Assembly: GCA_030581615.1 (NCBI GenBank)
Contig: JAKTTT010000048.1
Span: forward strand, 88,153 to 152,152
Source of the DNA: Alloascoidea africana
Lineage: Eukaryota > Ascomycota > Alloascoideomycetes > Alloascoideales > Alloascoideaceae
Length of the DNA stretch: 64,000 nucleotides
Reading direction: 5' to 3'
Below the pieces are notes generated by a model, which made no database searches, had not been told where the DNA came from, and saw only the letters and a list, made by a program, of their open reading frames with translations. Positions 42,117-53,542 of the stretch are shown piece by piece. Made by a program: the position numbers and the translations under genes. Each line of letters starts with the position of its first letter. Position 1 is the first letter of the stretch.

Positions 42117-44980
42117 TTACAATGCCAGCTGCCTCTTTTGTTGCTCTCTAGCCCACCTGGCCGTGTCATACGTTACTTTAGAAAACGTAGAATTGCCCCT
42201 TGTCTTGCGAATAAATTTTGTAATCCAGTCTTGTTTATAAAGCTCCTTCACCCTTCCATCAGGATACATTTGAGCAATGTCACCAATTAGCCCAACAATA
42301 GATCGGCAAACATGCTCCAAAGGTGACAGACTTGGATCATCGTGAATCTTCAACAAAAACTCGAAAATGGGTGCAATAAATGGAGCAACCAAATCAGGGG
42401 CATCATTAAGTCCTGCAATTATCCCAACATAGGCATCCAGAACAGACTCTCGCAGCGCAAATAAATAGTCAATATTTTCCAGCGTCAACTCAGAACCTAT
42501 TTCGATATTTGCAGCCTGTTGTAACAACGTGAAAACGCCCTCCAAATACGGCTGGAACTCCTTCCCGATTGAAGAAGCTATATCACCAAAAGTAGACACA
42601 ACAAAAGGGCGAACATCCCTTCTTGCATTCTCATTAGAAAGAATAGCAGCAAGCTGTTCCATGAATGTCTTTGCATATGGTGTAGTCTTTTCATTAAGCG
42701 CATGACATATATCTGCAACCAAACCGACCGCTGTTGTACACGTTGGATACTCTGGCTCCGAAAGGCTGTGCTCGAGGTAGGGAATAAATGCTTGCATGTA
42801 AACCTCAAAATCCTGTCCAATAGCGCCAGCTACAGCACCTATTGCGATATAAATGTCTTCTTCAATCAATGAATTTGGCATCTTGTTCTGTAGTAGAGAA
42901 AAGAACAGTTGCATTAGCTGGTTGGCAGCACCCTCAACCTCCTTATCGGCTCTTCTAATGATGTTTGTGATGAGAGAAAGCAGGTTTGTTTGCAATTCTT
43001 CCAAAGTGGCCTTGTCATCCATGCCTACAATCTCTGTCTGCAAACGAAGAGTGTCCTGCAACCTTGCAAGAGCATCGTTTGAAATAGCCAAAACTATAGG
43101 TAGAACATCATTAGCACTGTATATGACTAAGTTGGAGAGTGCCTCATATGCAGACGAACGAGATGAGTATTCATTATCACTCTTGTTTGATAGCTCCATC
43201 AGTAATGGAACGAGAACTTCATAAAACCTTGATAAAGGAGTGGTTTCCATGTGGGGGCCATCCTGAGAAAGCTGCTCTACTAAATTCATTAACGTCCAAC
43301 AGCAGTTGGTGGAAACTTTAGGATGGTCTTTCAAGCCTTCGATGATCGCTGCCATAAAGTCTTGCAAGTGTGCGTCGACATCTATGCTCTCAATGACCAA
43401 GTCAGCGATGCGCCCAAAACACCAGGCTACAGTGTCTTTGACCTGCAAAGAGGGATCTTTGATTAGATTCAGAATCGGGCCCATGGCTTGCGAAACCAGA
43501 GACTTGAGCTGTTCATGATCGGGGCCGTCCAGAATTGAGCCAAATGCCATAACAGCAGCTTCACGATTCCTCCAGTCTGCGTGGCCAATGTTTGCTTCCA
43601 CAAATTCAAGTGTGGGTCTAACAACATAGTTGCCTGTATTCTGGGCAAAAAGCTGTAAGCATGCACCAGCGGCCATCGAAACGCTCCAGTCATCATCATC
43701 TATGTCCTCATTTTGTCGGGTCAACAGGCTGAGAAGAGTTGGGAGCACTTCGGAGATTGCGTACAGAGCAAAAGTAAAGTTTGTGTAGTCGGGAGCAGAG
43801 CTTCCGGACAGCTCCAAGTCTGCCTGGTGCAGAGGAATATCATTCTCTTGTTCACAAACTGTACTCCAAAACTCGATGGCCATACAAGCGACTTTCTCAT
43901 CAGGAGACTGCATTCCTGTGACTGTCAAGCCGTACAAGGCTTGTTGCATATAAAATTGCATATAAGGATAGTACAAGCTCATAATTCTAGCCAAGGCACC
44001 GTAGGCAGCAGCTTGAACCTCCAAGTCTTCGGCTTGGGTTGCTTTACAAACAACCTCCATGATATAGTTTCGCTCTCCGTCACGCTGGAAACTGTAACGT
44101 GCAAACTCCAAGGATAGAACCAGTGCATTAATTGCAGTTAACCTAACAACGGGGTTCTCATTCGTAGCACCCTGGCAGATGGCGGTTAAGAAGCCACTTG
44201 AAAGAGCCATTATGGTCTCATCCTCCGAGTCAGCAGTCTCACAAATGTAACCAATTGTAAGCAGGGAAGCTCTCTTGACATGAACTGGCTTCTCCGCTGT
44301 TGTATTCTGGACTAGTATGCCGATAAGGTCGTTCCATGTTCCACGGGGTAACTCGATGTCCGCAATAGCTGCCACCAATTGAGCAGCGGCACTCGCAACC
44401 CTGTCGTCTGGAGTCAGAAGGGCACTTAAAGCGGTTTCTTTGATTTGTGACTTTTCCTGGTCTCCGATACCTACCCAGCGCTCGATTTGTGAACCTCTAG
44501 TCCTTGGATCCTGTACAAAAATAGGTCAGTACAAAGAACCATACATAGAAGCAATCAAGTGTAGATATACCTTTGATGTCAACTGATTTTTTATGGCTAT
44601 TCCAGCCAGCATTCGCACTTCTGTCCGTTGTTTATCATTGCCTAGGGTTTCTGTTAACAGCCCTAGGTACTCCAGCTAAACAACAAACAAACAAAAAATA
44701 GTTAGAAATACCCTTGCAAAAATAGAGCACGATTTGAGTAAATGTATAAACTTATCACATACAAAGTGTTCTCTTTCGAACTGTGCCAGCTGAGCCTCGG
44801 CTTGAGCTCGAAGTTGCTGATCTACAGATGGAAGTTAGTACGCTGGCCAGATAGCCTGATCTGGACCAGACAAATCTGGCAAAGTTGATCAATACCCGAG
44901 CTAAGATCCGGGCAAATCTAGAAGTGTGTAAACATACCTGGATTAAGAATTGAGTTTTCAAGTAGCTGTCCGATATCCAT
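42117..44980 (-). CDS. KAP95: importin beta-1 (karyopherin beta)
   Basis: HEAT-repeat nuclear import receptor that binds importin alpha, Ran and FG nucleoporins. There are four exons: 44980-44938, 44821-44763, 44675-44571 and 44510-42117. Introns are 116, 87 and 60 nt with donors GTATGT, GTATGT and GTATAT. The first has a perfect TACTAAC before its TAG. The 866-residue product (S. cerevisiae 861) starts MDIGQLLENSILNPDQQLR, matching the family start. Landmarks include RVASAAAQLVAAIADIELP, GERNYIMEVVCKATQAED, LTRQNEDIDDDDWSVSMAAG and the C-terminus DTARWAREQQKRQL. The gene is divergent from RPS22 across 44981-45805, which has no gene. Confidence 0.96.
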
Positions 44981-45805
44981 TTTGATCACAAGTGGAATGT
45001 TCAGTTTAAGAGGATTTTGAAGTGAAAAGGAGAGAAATTTTGACAACTGAAATCAAAAACAAAACAGAGGTGTACGGGTGTTGAACGGGGGTGAATAAGA
45101 ATGTAAAGGGGATGCTCAAATATACTGTGAAGCTGGAAATGCCAGGCTGGATCTGACCAATCCTCCTAGTTTTGTACTTTGTTGCAAAGATATGGAGACA
45201 GTTCTTGCGGTTGGTACGAATGGGAATATCTGTAGAATTTTCTTTTTTCTTGTTTCTTGAATCTGTTTGCGTATTAAAAGACTCGTTTGTGAGCGGGGTT
45301 ATCATTTGATTTGGCTAGTCGGGCAAGCAAAGGTTTTATCTAGATTGCGAGTGCACCAAAACTAAGACTAAAGGGATTGTACCAGGAGGAGACAAATGTG
45401 TAGTTGTCATGAGCGCATGGACTGTTGGAAAGTGTCTATTCCACATCTCTAAGGAACAAAGGTCATACATGGATGTACGCATCATCAAGACCTTGATGAA
45501 GCTTTTGCGGTTCCGAGTCTCTAAAATATCTAGTCAACAACCCAACAGGAGAGGCTACAAATCAACTCTACACGCCAAACAACCAAGACTTTTCCCTCTC
45601 ATCTCCTAGCAGATTGAAAAGATTTAGATTGCTGTGCGTTTGCTCTCTGGCAGGGTAACAAAATTTTCAGGGCTAGACCCTTGTGGTTATCGGATGTTTC
45701 CTGTTACGGACGCAGTCGCGTAATTTTCAGCACGACCCGGTTCTTAAGAACAGAAACCCACGCAATCGTTTCGTCTTCTTCACCTTGAATTGAAACAGAA
45801 AAATT

Positions 45806-46014
45806 GTAAGTGAAATCATTAGAATCATGATGATACTCGCTTACAAGTGGTTACAACAAGGATTGGTGAAATAGAGGCGCTTGCTCATCGTTTGCAATTG
45901 TACAATGATTACAGATCTTGTGCTTTTACTGATTATGAACAAGAGTGGCTTTTATACTCATCATTTCTAATAGTTTCCAAAGGTCGAATAGTTTAGTCTA
46001 ACCTTCGGTTTTAG
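45806..46014 (+). other. intron in RPS22 5' UTR
   Basis: Donor GTAAGT at 45806, branch TCTAAC at 45997-46002 and acceptor TTTTAG at 46014, four nt before the RPS22 ATG. The intron is 209 nt, longer than most here. S. cerevisiae RPS22B also has a 5'-UTR intron, and that one hosts a snoRNA. Inside this one a box-C-like ATGATGA (45827-45833) and a CTGA (45929-45932) are 95 nt apart, but no good terminal stem flanks them, so a resident snoRNA is only a possibility. Confidence 0.75.
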
Positions 46015-46018
46015 AACA

Positions 46019-46411
46019 ATGACTCGTTCCTCAGTTTTGGCCGATGCCCTCAAGACAATCACAAACGCTGAAAAGACCGGAAAGCGACAGGTCCTCATCA
46101 GGCCTTCCTCAAAAGTTATAATCAAGTACCTGAGTGTTATGCAAAAACATGGATACATTGACGAGTTTGAGTATGTGGATGACCACCGATCTGGCAAGAT
46201 TATCGTACAGCTAAACGGACGGCTGAACAAGTGCGGAGTCATTTCTCCAAGATTTAACATCAAGATTGACGACATGGAGAAGTGGGTCAACAACCTGCTA
46301 CCTTCTCGTCAGTTTGGCTACATTATTTTGACCACCAGTGCTGGAATCATGGATCACGAAGAGGCCAGGAGAAAGCACGTTGGAGGAAAGATTTTAGGCT
46401 TTGTGTATTGA
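46019..46411 (+). CDS. RPS22: 40S ribosomal protein uS8 (Rps22)
   Basis: A 130-residue uS8 protein of the small-subunit body, the exact family length. [19 protein letters not shown], the central [20 protein letters not shown] and the C-terminus [11 protein letters not shown] are diagnostic. The coding region is uninterrupted; the intron sits in the 5' UTR. It is expressed from a region divergent with KAP95. Confidence 0.98.
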   Translation: MTRSSVLADALKTITNAEKTGKRQVLIRPSSKVIIKYLSVMQKHGYIDEFEYVDDHRSGKIIVQLNGRLNKCGVISPRFNIKIDDMEKWVNNLLPSRQFGYIILTTSAGIMDHEEARRKHVGGKILGFVY

Positions 46412-46688
46412 GTGTATTGTATAGTAATGAATGACTTAAACCGAATGACCTAGTTGAACTGTAAGACTCCAAGACATGCAATAGAAGAAACATCGGTCAA
46501 GCCTCGCCAGATAGACTTTGCGCCCTGGCTGGCCGTTCATTGGCCAAAGCCACCCGCTCCAGCCTTTCTTTCTAATCGACGGGTGGCTTGTTGTCAATGC
46601 CACAGGCAATTGCCAAATGATTTGCAACTCCTCATCGACACATTAATCTCGAAAACCAGTCCCTTTTTTCTTCTTTTCTCCGGCCAGT

Positions 46689-48458
46689 ATGCGCAGACGA
46701 AAAACAAGTTTCCATTCACATGTCCCCAAGCTTCTCTCGTCCTTTAGTAGGAGGAAGCGGAAGGCTGCCATGTCTCTATACACAGACATGATTCCATACG
46801 ACGCCAACTCCCTTTGTGGTTTACCTTTTGAGCTCCAACTTCAGATCTTTGATTTGTGTTCCCATAGAGATCTTACCAAGCTTGCTTTGGTCTGCAAATT
46901 TTTGAACCAGGTTTTAACGGGGAATTGCCTCTATAGAGCTGTAAAGTTGCAGAGCAAGATATCAATGGCCAAGTTCCTCAAAACAATCACAAAGCGCCCA
47001 GAATTGGCCGAGTTTGTGGAGGAGATCTATTTCACCCATCCAGTGAGTGAAGACAATGGATTTGAGATTGGAAGAGCTGGCTACGCAATATCGATGCCAC
47101 AGGATGATCACTATGTAGAAATAATGCTGGAGATTTTGGGTAGCTTGCCCAAGCTGGAAAGAGCCCATCTTTTGGAAGTATCACCCAGGCTTTTATTTAC
47201 AGAGTACATGGCTTCTGTGAAAAGATATCTGAAGAGAAGAGCATCCACAATCACTTCGCTGTACTTGTCTTCTGAACCGGGCTGGAGAATAAAGCTTATG
47301 CCACATCTTTTGTATCCGTTTGCTGATTGCAAAACTTTATCGTTATCAAACATGATCATCGACGAGGAGTCACTAGCTAGACCCCCTTGGCTTATGCTTG
47401 TGGATCAGCCGACAAGTGTATCATCGCCAAGAAAAACTTACTCGCCAGTAAAGACACTTGTACTATCAAGATGCACAGTGCTTGAAAATGCCTGGGATGA
47501 AATAGGAAGCTACTTCAAGGCTATTGAAGAATTGGTGTTGGAAGATGTGGCTCAACTCCATGAGCTCGCAATTGCTTGCTGCTTCACAGAATTGAAATAT
47601 CTCGAAATCGACATTGGATCGCCGATTTTTTCTAGCTGCTATCTTCAAGACGACTCTCCGCTTCCAAACGATGCATTCAGAAATATGGAATCTGTTTTGT
47701 CGACAGAACCCATAAATGTAAACTCTGATTATTCAGGGCTGAATATGTACTACCCATTGGCGTCTACAAGTGAGGCGGCAGTTGATGAGGCAAACAAAGA
47801 CGTTCATTACAAAAAGTTTCTTTCAACTCTTGTATATTTTTCTCTCATTTCAAGATCCAATATCACTGAAGTGTGCCTTACGAATCTCAGCTGCATATCG
47901 CGGTCAATTTTTTTTGAAAAAGAGTTTCAGCCAGGACTGGAGGAAAAAGAGTTGGAAGAAGGTAGCATGGAAAGTGAACCAACTGGGGTAAATGCCGAAG
48001 AGGCTCTTCGCGTGCTACGAACTGGAGGAATCGAAGAAGCAATAAGTTTCATCCTGCAGAATACAAATGTGAATGTTTCCTACAGTTCGCCATTTAATCT
48101 ACTTTTAAAGGTCCTGTGTGCATCCTCTTTCAAATCGATCGTATTCAAACTGAAATCGGCAGGCGGCAAAAAAGATACAGAGTCGGACCTTGAACTAACT
48201 GCACAAGAAATACACGGTGTTACTTTCCAGGTTTACACCGAGCACCTCCGTTCCTGCGCTGGTCTAACCCGAACTGAATTGGAGGCATTTCTGGGATCTA
48301 AAGCATTTGCTCGCTCTGTTCCTAGATTTAAGTTCGAGTGGCAAGTTTTGTTTCGACGGCTGCTGTTGGAGAAGAAAGATGTGTGTGTTCTGGGTCAAGA
48401 TGGGTCTGTTTTATTTGCGCAGCGATTTGTAAGAAATATATCCAGCCTGCGGTCGTGA
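46689..48458 (+). CDS. F-box protein
   Basis: A 589-residue protein (562 if the second ATG at 46770, MSLYTDMIPYD, is used). Residues about 38-80 form an F-box: LCGLPFELQLQIFDLC, then LTKLALVCKFLNQVL, which would bind Skp1 in an SCF ubiquitin ligase. The remainder has leucine-rich, LRR-like stretches (LVLSRCTVLENAW, LVLEDVAQLHEL) but no regular repeat count I can fix. The substrate is unknown. The basic N-terminal extension from 46689 (MRRRKTSFHSH) is less likely to be folded, and either start is possible. Confidence 0.75.
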   Translation: MRRRKTSFHSHVPKLLSSFSRRKRKAAMSLYTDMIPYDANSLCGLPFELQLQIFDLCSHRDLTKLALVCKFLNQVLTGNCLYRAVKLQSKISMAKFLKTITKRPELAEFVEEIYFTHPVSEDNGFEIGRAGYAISMPQDDHYVEIMLEILGSLPKLERAHLLEVSPRLLFTEYMASVKRYLKRRASTITSLYLSSEPGWRIKLMPHLLYPFADCKTLSLSNMIIDEESLARPPWLMLVDQPTSVSSPRKTYSPVKTLVLSRCTVLENAWDEIGSYFKAIEELVLEDVAQLHELAIACCFTELKYLEIDIGSPIFSSCYLQDDSPLPNDAFRNMESVLSTEPINVNSDYSGLNMYYPLASTSEAAVDEANKDVHYKKFLSTLVYFSLISRSNITEVCLTNLSCISRSIFFEKEFQPGLEEKELEEGSMESEPTGVNAEEALRVLRTGGIEEAISFILQNTNVNVSYSSPFNLLLKVLCASSFKSIVFKLKSAGGKKDTESDLELTAQEIHGVTFQVYTEHLRSCAGLTRTELEAFLGSKAFARSVPRFKFEWQVLFRRLLLEKKDVCVLGQDGSVLFAQRFVRNISSLRS

Positions 48459-48565
48459 TGTATTAATTTGCGTACCAGAGAGAAACGAGCTGGCTGCATT
48501 TCTGCATGGGCACCGGTATTTTCCCTTTCATACCAGTCAGGAGAGACACTTCCTTATCTGATCAG

Positions 48566-49145
48566 TCACAAGTCTTGTGACCACAAACCGATATTTTGAG
48601 AAGCTGTTTTATCGGTACAGGTTCGATCTACAATCTTTTCAATGTGGCCGTTAGCTTGAGGTGGCGGTGATACACCGGTAATTGACTCAAGGCTGCTTAT
48701 CTGCTCGGAAGAATCAATGCTCTCAAAATAAGTGTACAACAGCTACACTCATGCCACATTTCTCTCTGACATTAGATCTGGGTACCCTCGAACAGAAGGA
48801 TCACGGTTCTAAACAAGACCAAGGAAGGAGTTGAAAAAATCATCTGGATTTAACTTTGCGAACCATGGTTCAAAGAATGCTGGTAACATGACCAAATTTT
48901 TCCTTATCGAGGCACATGTTGAAAGGTTATTTTGTATATCCTAGAGCGCTTTCTTTGTTCAGTAGAACTAGAAAAACTAGAGTCTCCATTCTATTTGTAA
49001 CATGATACCCCGTTTTGCAATGGGAATCCCCAGCTATGGCAAAAGACTGTGACAACATGCTTCCCAAAAGTGTTGCGGAAGCAGTCAATTCTTCTTGACT
49101 CGCATACACATTAGTCCAAGTGCTCATATGCAGGGTTTCCAACAT
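48566..49145 (-). pseudogene. coding-like fragments in different frames, decayed or multi-exon gene
   Basis: In the 1-kb gap between the F-box gene and the MNN4-like gene, three minus-strand pieces look protein-coding. One is 49145-48927 (ASQEELTASATLLGSML region). One is near 48888-48810 (ending NPDDFFNSFLGLV). One is 48742-48566 (ISSLESITGVSPPPQANGH region, ending in TGA), the last preceded by a CTAAT and TGTAG like a splice acceptor. I found no set of introns that joins them in frame, so this may be a pseudogene or an unmodelled gene. The family is not recognised. Confidence 0.35.
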
Positions 49146-49492
49146 ATCCTCGAGAAATCAGCAAGGTTATCCAAACTTCCATGCGAACCCGGAGCAAATG
49201 TTTGTAAAGGCTTGATCTCTCGCAATATAATACGAAGAAAAGCTTACTTTACTGGCCAGTAAACGATGGCGTGAAAATTATCCCTGGCGTGTTGAGCATA
49301 TATAGAAGTGGATAGAGAAAGGCAGAACTTTACTGCGTGACTCGTTTCATTCAGCTGCCAAAAAAAAATATTGATTAGAACTAGTTGATCCAAAAAAAAA
49401 GAAAAAGAAAAAATTGCGAGTAAAAGTGCCTGTCCCCCCTTTATTAATCTGCTTTCGCTTTTTCTCTTCATCTTGTCTCGAGTTGACTATTA

Positions 49493-51568
49493 ATGCTACT
49501 GGAAAAGGTCAAATCGCTCCCACTCTCGAGGGCATCATTGACGTTCAGACCCAAGGGATTCTCTCTTGTCCACTACGTTCTCTGTGTAGTCTGGTTCATT
49601 GCCTTCATTTCTATCTCTTTCATAACCATTAGCTGCTCGCAGTACATTTCATTTTTACAACACACATCCGACATTGAAAGCTATGTGGCCATAAACCCAA
49701 CTAAACTCACTCCTGAGCATTTTGCTCCAGTGGCAAGTGATATGACATACAAAGAAAAGACGAGATTTGACCCGCGGTTGCCAGCAGGTGCTCATATCGC
49801 CAAACTGATTCGTCTCCTCGATTCCGAAGAAACCAAGACTGAGGATGACTTTGTGAGCATTGCAACGACTGTTTTCCACTGGGATGACTGGATAGATCTT
49901 GGTAATGCAGACACATTTTTTCGAGCTTATAGAGGCGACCCAAGCTCTCGAAGAAATATGCTGAGACTTCTTTTGCCTCCCAGTGATGACGAAATGGACA
50001 TGAATGTCGAAGATGAGGACGGCGATGTCAGTCTCTCTGATGAGGAGATGGGAAGCTATTTATGGAAGAATCCTTACGACTATGAGTCGGCTAAAGTAAA
50101 GATGATAAGAGGCGATGCATACCTATATTGCTGTCATCCCATACCTGAGCGGCTGCTCATACTAACAAATCAAAAGTTTTTCCAAATACAGGTCGAGGAG
50201 GAAAGAAAGAAACTTGGGAAATTGGGACTGTATGAAATGTACTATGATAATGATCGACCTAAAGCTGTAAAGGCGTTCAACAGTGCTGAAGGTCTCGATG
50301 ATGGCAAACTCATTAACGAACTAATATACAAATACTCCAACAAGTTTGAAGGTTACGAGTCTGAAATGGAGACATCAAAAATACTCAGTCACCCAAAGCT
50401 GTATGAGGAGGTGCGAAAAGATGACTTTAAAATGGATGTCCAAGAAGAGTTTAACGATCTAGATGCCCTCGAAAGAGAAGGCCATCTCACCGACCCTGTT
50501 GAGCGAAAATACTGGGAGTATCTCAGATATGTTATTCCACGAGTGAAAGACTCCCCGCAGTGGTTTTACACTCCTCGTGTAACAAATGATGACAAATGGT
50601 TGGCAAACCACATGGCGTATCCTTTCTTTGGCCGTGTCATGTCCCATCGAGAAAGGGGTTACATTATACATCATATGATAAGAGCCTGGTACCAATTCAC
50701 CCTGGCGTACGATATCCAGAGTTGGATCTGGGCGGGAAGCATCATTGGATGGCATTACACGGGAATGAATCTGGCATATGACGAGGATGTTGATATCATG
50801 CTGCCTGTCAAGCAACTGGCATGGCTAGGGAAGCACTTCAACAAAACGTTACTTATCGAAGATCCAAGGACAGGGACAGGAAGGTATTACTTTGAAGTTA
50901 CACCTTGGTATTTTGCCCATGGCGGTAAGAGTTTTATCGATGCTCGTCTCATTGATATTCGAACTGGCCAATTTCTTGACATTACCTGTCTGAAACTGTG
51001 GGAAGTCGGCAAAGACTCCTATGATGACCGTAATCCCCCCGAAGATCTCTGGGATGATACGACTTACTATACGCCCGAGAATAGCTCTGTTATTACGTGC
51101 AAGAATTGGAATTGGATGATATTGGAAGACGTTGTGCCCTTGAGAAGAACTCTATTTGAAGGCTATCCAGCCTTGATACCTGGAAATTACAAGCGTATTC
51201 TTCGCCGAAAATACGGGAAAGATAGTATCACCAGAACGGATAGATATCTCGGTCATAATTATGATAAAGACACACATGTGTGGGTGAACGAACGTCTCTG
51301 TCCGGCAATACCAGCAGACGGCCAAAATAGGTTTGACAAAGATGGGAACCTTACCTTGAAAGGTGCGTGTGGAAGTCATGAATATATGACCGACTACAAC
51401 AATGATAAAATGGCCATACAACTGCATGTTAAAGAAGTGCAGATATTTGACAAGGGCGAAGATCCAATATCTTTGATTGCGAAACCGCTGCCCATGCTCA
51501 AGCCAGATCCTTGGACTATTTATCGGCAGAACATGGAGGAGTTTGACAATGGAAATCACTATTGGTAG
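49493..51568 (+). CDS. LicD/Mnn4-type mannosylphosphate transfer protein
   Basis: A 691-residue type II membrane protein: short cytoplasmic N-terminus, signal anchor at about 25-47 (LVHYVLCVVWFIAFISISFI), then a lumenal region with an acidic insert (DDEMDMNVEDEDGD). The LicD/fukutin signature, WAGSIIGWHYTGMNLAYDED plus VDIMLP, lies at about 410-440 and holds the DxD-type metal acids. In S. cerevisiae the related Mnn4 is needed to add mannosylphosphate to N-glycans in the Golgi. S. cerevisiae Mnn4 has a long KKKKEEEE tail that is absent here. A direct phosphotransferase role is inferred from the LicD fold. Confidence 0.85.
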   Translation: MLLEKVKSLPLSRASLTFRPKGFSLVHYVLCVVWFIAFISISFITISCSQYISFLQHTSDIESYVAINPTKLTPEHFAPVASDMTYKEKTRFDPRLPAGAHIAKLIRLLDSEETKTEDDFVSIATTVFHWDDWIDLGNADTFFRAYRGDPSSRRNMLRLLLPPSDDEMDMNVEDEDGDVSLSDEEMGSYLWKNPYDYESAKVKMIRGDAYLYCCHPIPERLLILTNQKFFQIQVEEERKKLGKLGLYEMYYDNDRPKAVKAFNSAEGLDDGKLINELIYKYSNKFEGYESEMETSKILSHPKLYEEVRKDDFKMDVQEEFNDLDALEREGHLTDPVERKYWEYLRYVIPRVKDSPQWFYTPRVTNDDKWLANHMAYPFFGRVMSHRERGYIIHHMIRAWYQFTLAYDIQSWIWAGSIIGWHYTGMNLAYDEDVDIMLPVKQLAWLGKHFNKTLLIEDPRTGTGRYYFEVTPWYFAHGGKSFIDARLIDIRTGQFLDITCLKLWEVGKDSYDDRNPPEDLWDDTTYYTPENSSVITCKNWNWMILEDVVPLRRTLFEGYPALIPGNYKRILRRKYGKDSITRTDRYLGHNYDKDTHVWVNERLCPAIPADGQNRFDKDGNLTLKGACGSHEYMTDYNNDKMAIQLHVKEVQIFDKGEDPISLIAKPLPMLKPDPWTIYRQNMEEFDNGNHYW

Positions 51569-53542
51569 TAGGCAGGTCCTCGGGTGTATTTATGAAGGGG
51601 AGTGATCAATAATAAATGTGTATTGCCATAACAGTTCTAATACCAACATTTTAAATGATGTGCATTTTACCAAAACTCTACTTTCCCCGTATATAAAAAT
51701 TGTAAGAACAATACCGGGTAGAAATGATCTAAAAGGTTTGTTTTTAACGTCTTGGTGTTGTCAACAAAATGAGCTTTAACGTCAACTTCAACTCTGAGTC
51801 CCGGGATATTACTACTTGGTTTATTGTGCTATTCTGATGTGTAGAGTTAAAGCGAGATATTCATCTTAGTTCTTTCTTATAGGATAACCGGTATCTTGTA
51901 CAGACTCTGACACAAGCTTGATTGTCAGTTACGTGAGCCATTTTCAGACTGCGTAGATTGTTGAATACTGTCCATCCACTAATCAGCTATCCCTTTCTGC
52001 TTACATCTTGGGTATCTTAAATATTCAAGACCTAAACTACTTTTCTCGGTATAATGATTAAACCATGTATTTTGGAATAGTAGAAGTAATTTTACGACTG
52101 AAGAATAATGACTTCCTGGGTCTAAATAAACTTTTACCAATCCTCAACTATTGCAATATATCAAGGTTTATTGTACCAGTGGTTTGATCTGCAAAACAAT
52201 CTTACCAGCTCCGCAACTGTATTCTTCAAACTGCTTGATACAATCAGGGGGTTTTATACGTCTTTCCTGATTCTCGCGCCTCTTTAGTAAGGTAGTACTC
52301 TAGTTTTCCGATTATTTGCTCTTATGTTTTAGTTGGGAATGCCTGATATATTCGGCAACTTTGACCTCTTTTTTACCTTCCCATACTTACTTTGATTCTG
52401 TGTTGTGGAAAATCTATTTTGAGAGTTTTATAAAAACGATTGGTGTGGTTTGTCGCTTCTTACGTGAAACTAAACTTGATCGGTAAATAGTTTGGAATAG
52501 TATTATCTAATGTATCTACAGTTCTCCACAATCCGCCTATGACAGATCGCTTAAATATGATTATCGAGTCTGTTCTATCAATGAGACAATATCTAACATG
52601 TGAGGATAGTTGTGTTCCAATTGATTTGGAATCATGAAAGGAACTAAAAAGCTTTGATAAAGAGGATGGTATTTTCTTTGTTACTGTAAAACTTCATGCC
52701 AAGTCCTGAGTGCTCATAAAGTGCAATTTCGTTCTTCAGTGGAAATAGAACAGAAAGAGAAGTCGAATGCCAAAACAGCAGGTAAGTTTTATCAAACATG
52801 AGTTTTGTCTAGTTGGAGGTAACTAACTGTCAAAAATTTAATGCGTCTATATCTTTCTCTTTAACACATCCAAAAGTTTTTAAGACCCAGATAATCTCCA
52901 AAGCCCGTTCTTTGAGTTGCTAAAAACAAGTTCCGCTAAATTTGGTAGCCAATTACAAATGCTGAGCCGTTTTGTCAATCCAACTATACCCTTAAACACC
53001 CTTTTAGTCAAGAGTGAGTTGCTTGAGCTTTGCAAATAATGCAATTGAAAGCTTTATCAACAAAGCGTGATCAACTTCAGGAATCTAATATCTCACGTTT
53101 TATGACTCATTTGATGCCAGCTTCTCATAAGCTGTTGCACGTCATACCATTTAGCCATGGAGGCATCTAATGATGGATCTTTATGGATTCTATTCAGTTC
53201 ATATATTCTCTGTGTTTATCTCTACCGATTTCTTCCGTTCTTGCTCTACTTCGCTTCTTCACTCTTCAGATGTTTTTGTTCATCAATCATCTATCCCTTT
53301 CTGTTTACATCTAGCTATTGGTTGTAGCTTCCACATGGATTCCAGTTCCGAGAGATATTTAGAAAAATGATTTGAACTTGTATCAATTTAGCATCATGGA
53401 AAGACCATAATAATACCAAATCAAAATCAATCACTTGGATGCTCCTGCCAGTCTTTTTATCACTAGATTGTACTCCAGGACGATCTAAAGGTTCCTTCTT
53501 ATTGTTGCAAAGCATATAAACTTAATTCTGATCATCAACAAT
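51569..53542. other. gene-poor AT-rich interval
   Basis: Nearly 2 kb with no credible coding frame; the longest ATG frame is 66 codons (53170-53370) and not protein-like. A ~20-bp block CTATCCCTTTCTGCTTACAT near 51990 recurs with one change near 53294. A CTTTTAGTCAAGAG word near 53002 recurs near 56400. These may be traces of old duplicated or mobile DNA. Confidence 0.5.

Noticed and set aside
45827-45932. C/D box snoRNA in the RPS22 leader intron as a firm annotation
   Set aside because: Boxes C and D can be matched, but no terminal stem or guide-box layout supports them, so it is kept only as a finding.
48618-48632. GGTTCGAT resembling a tRNA B box
   Set aside because: No A box, acceptor stem or cloverleaf can be drawn around it; no tRNA was found anywhere in the window.
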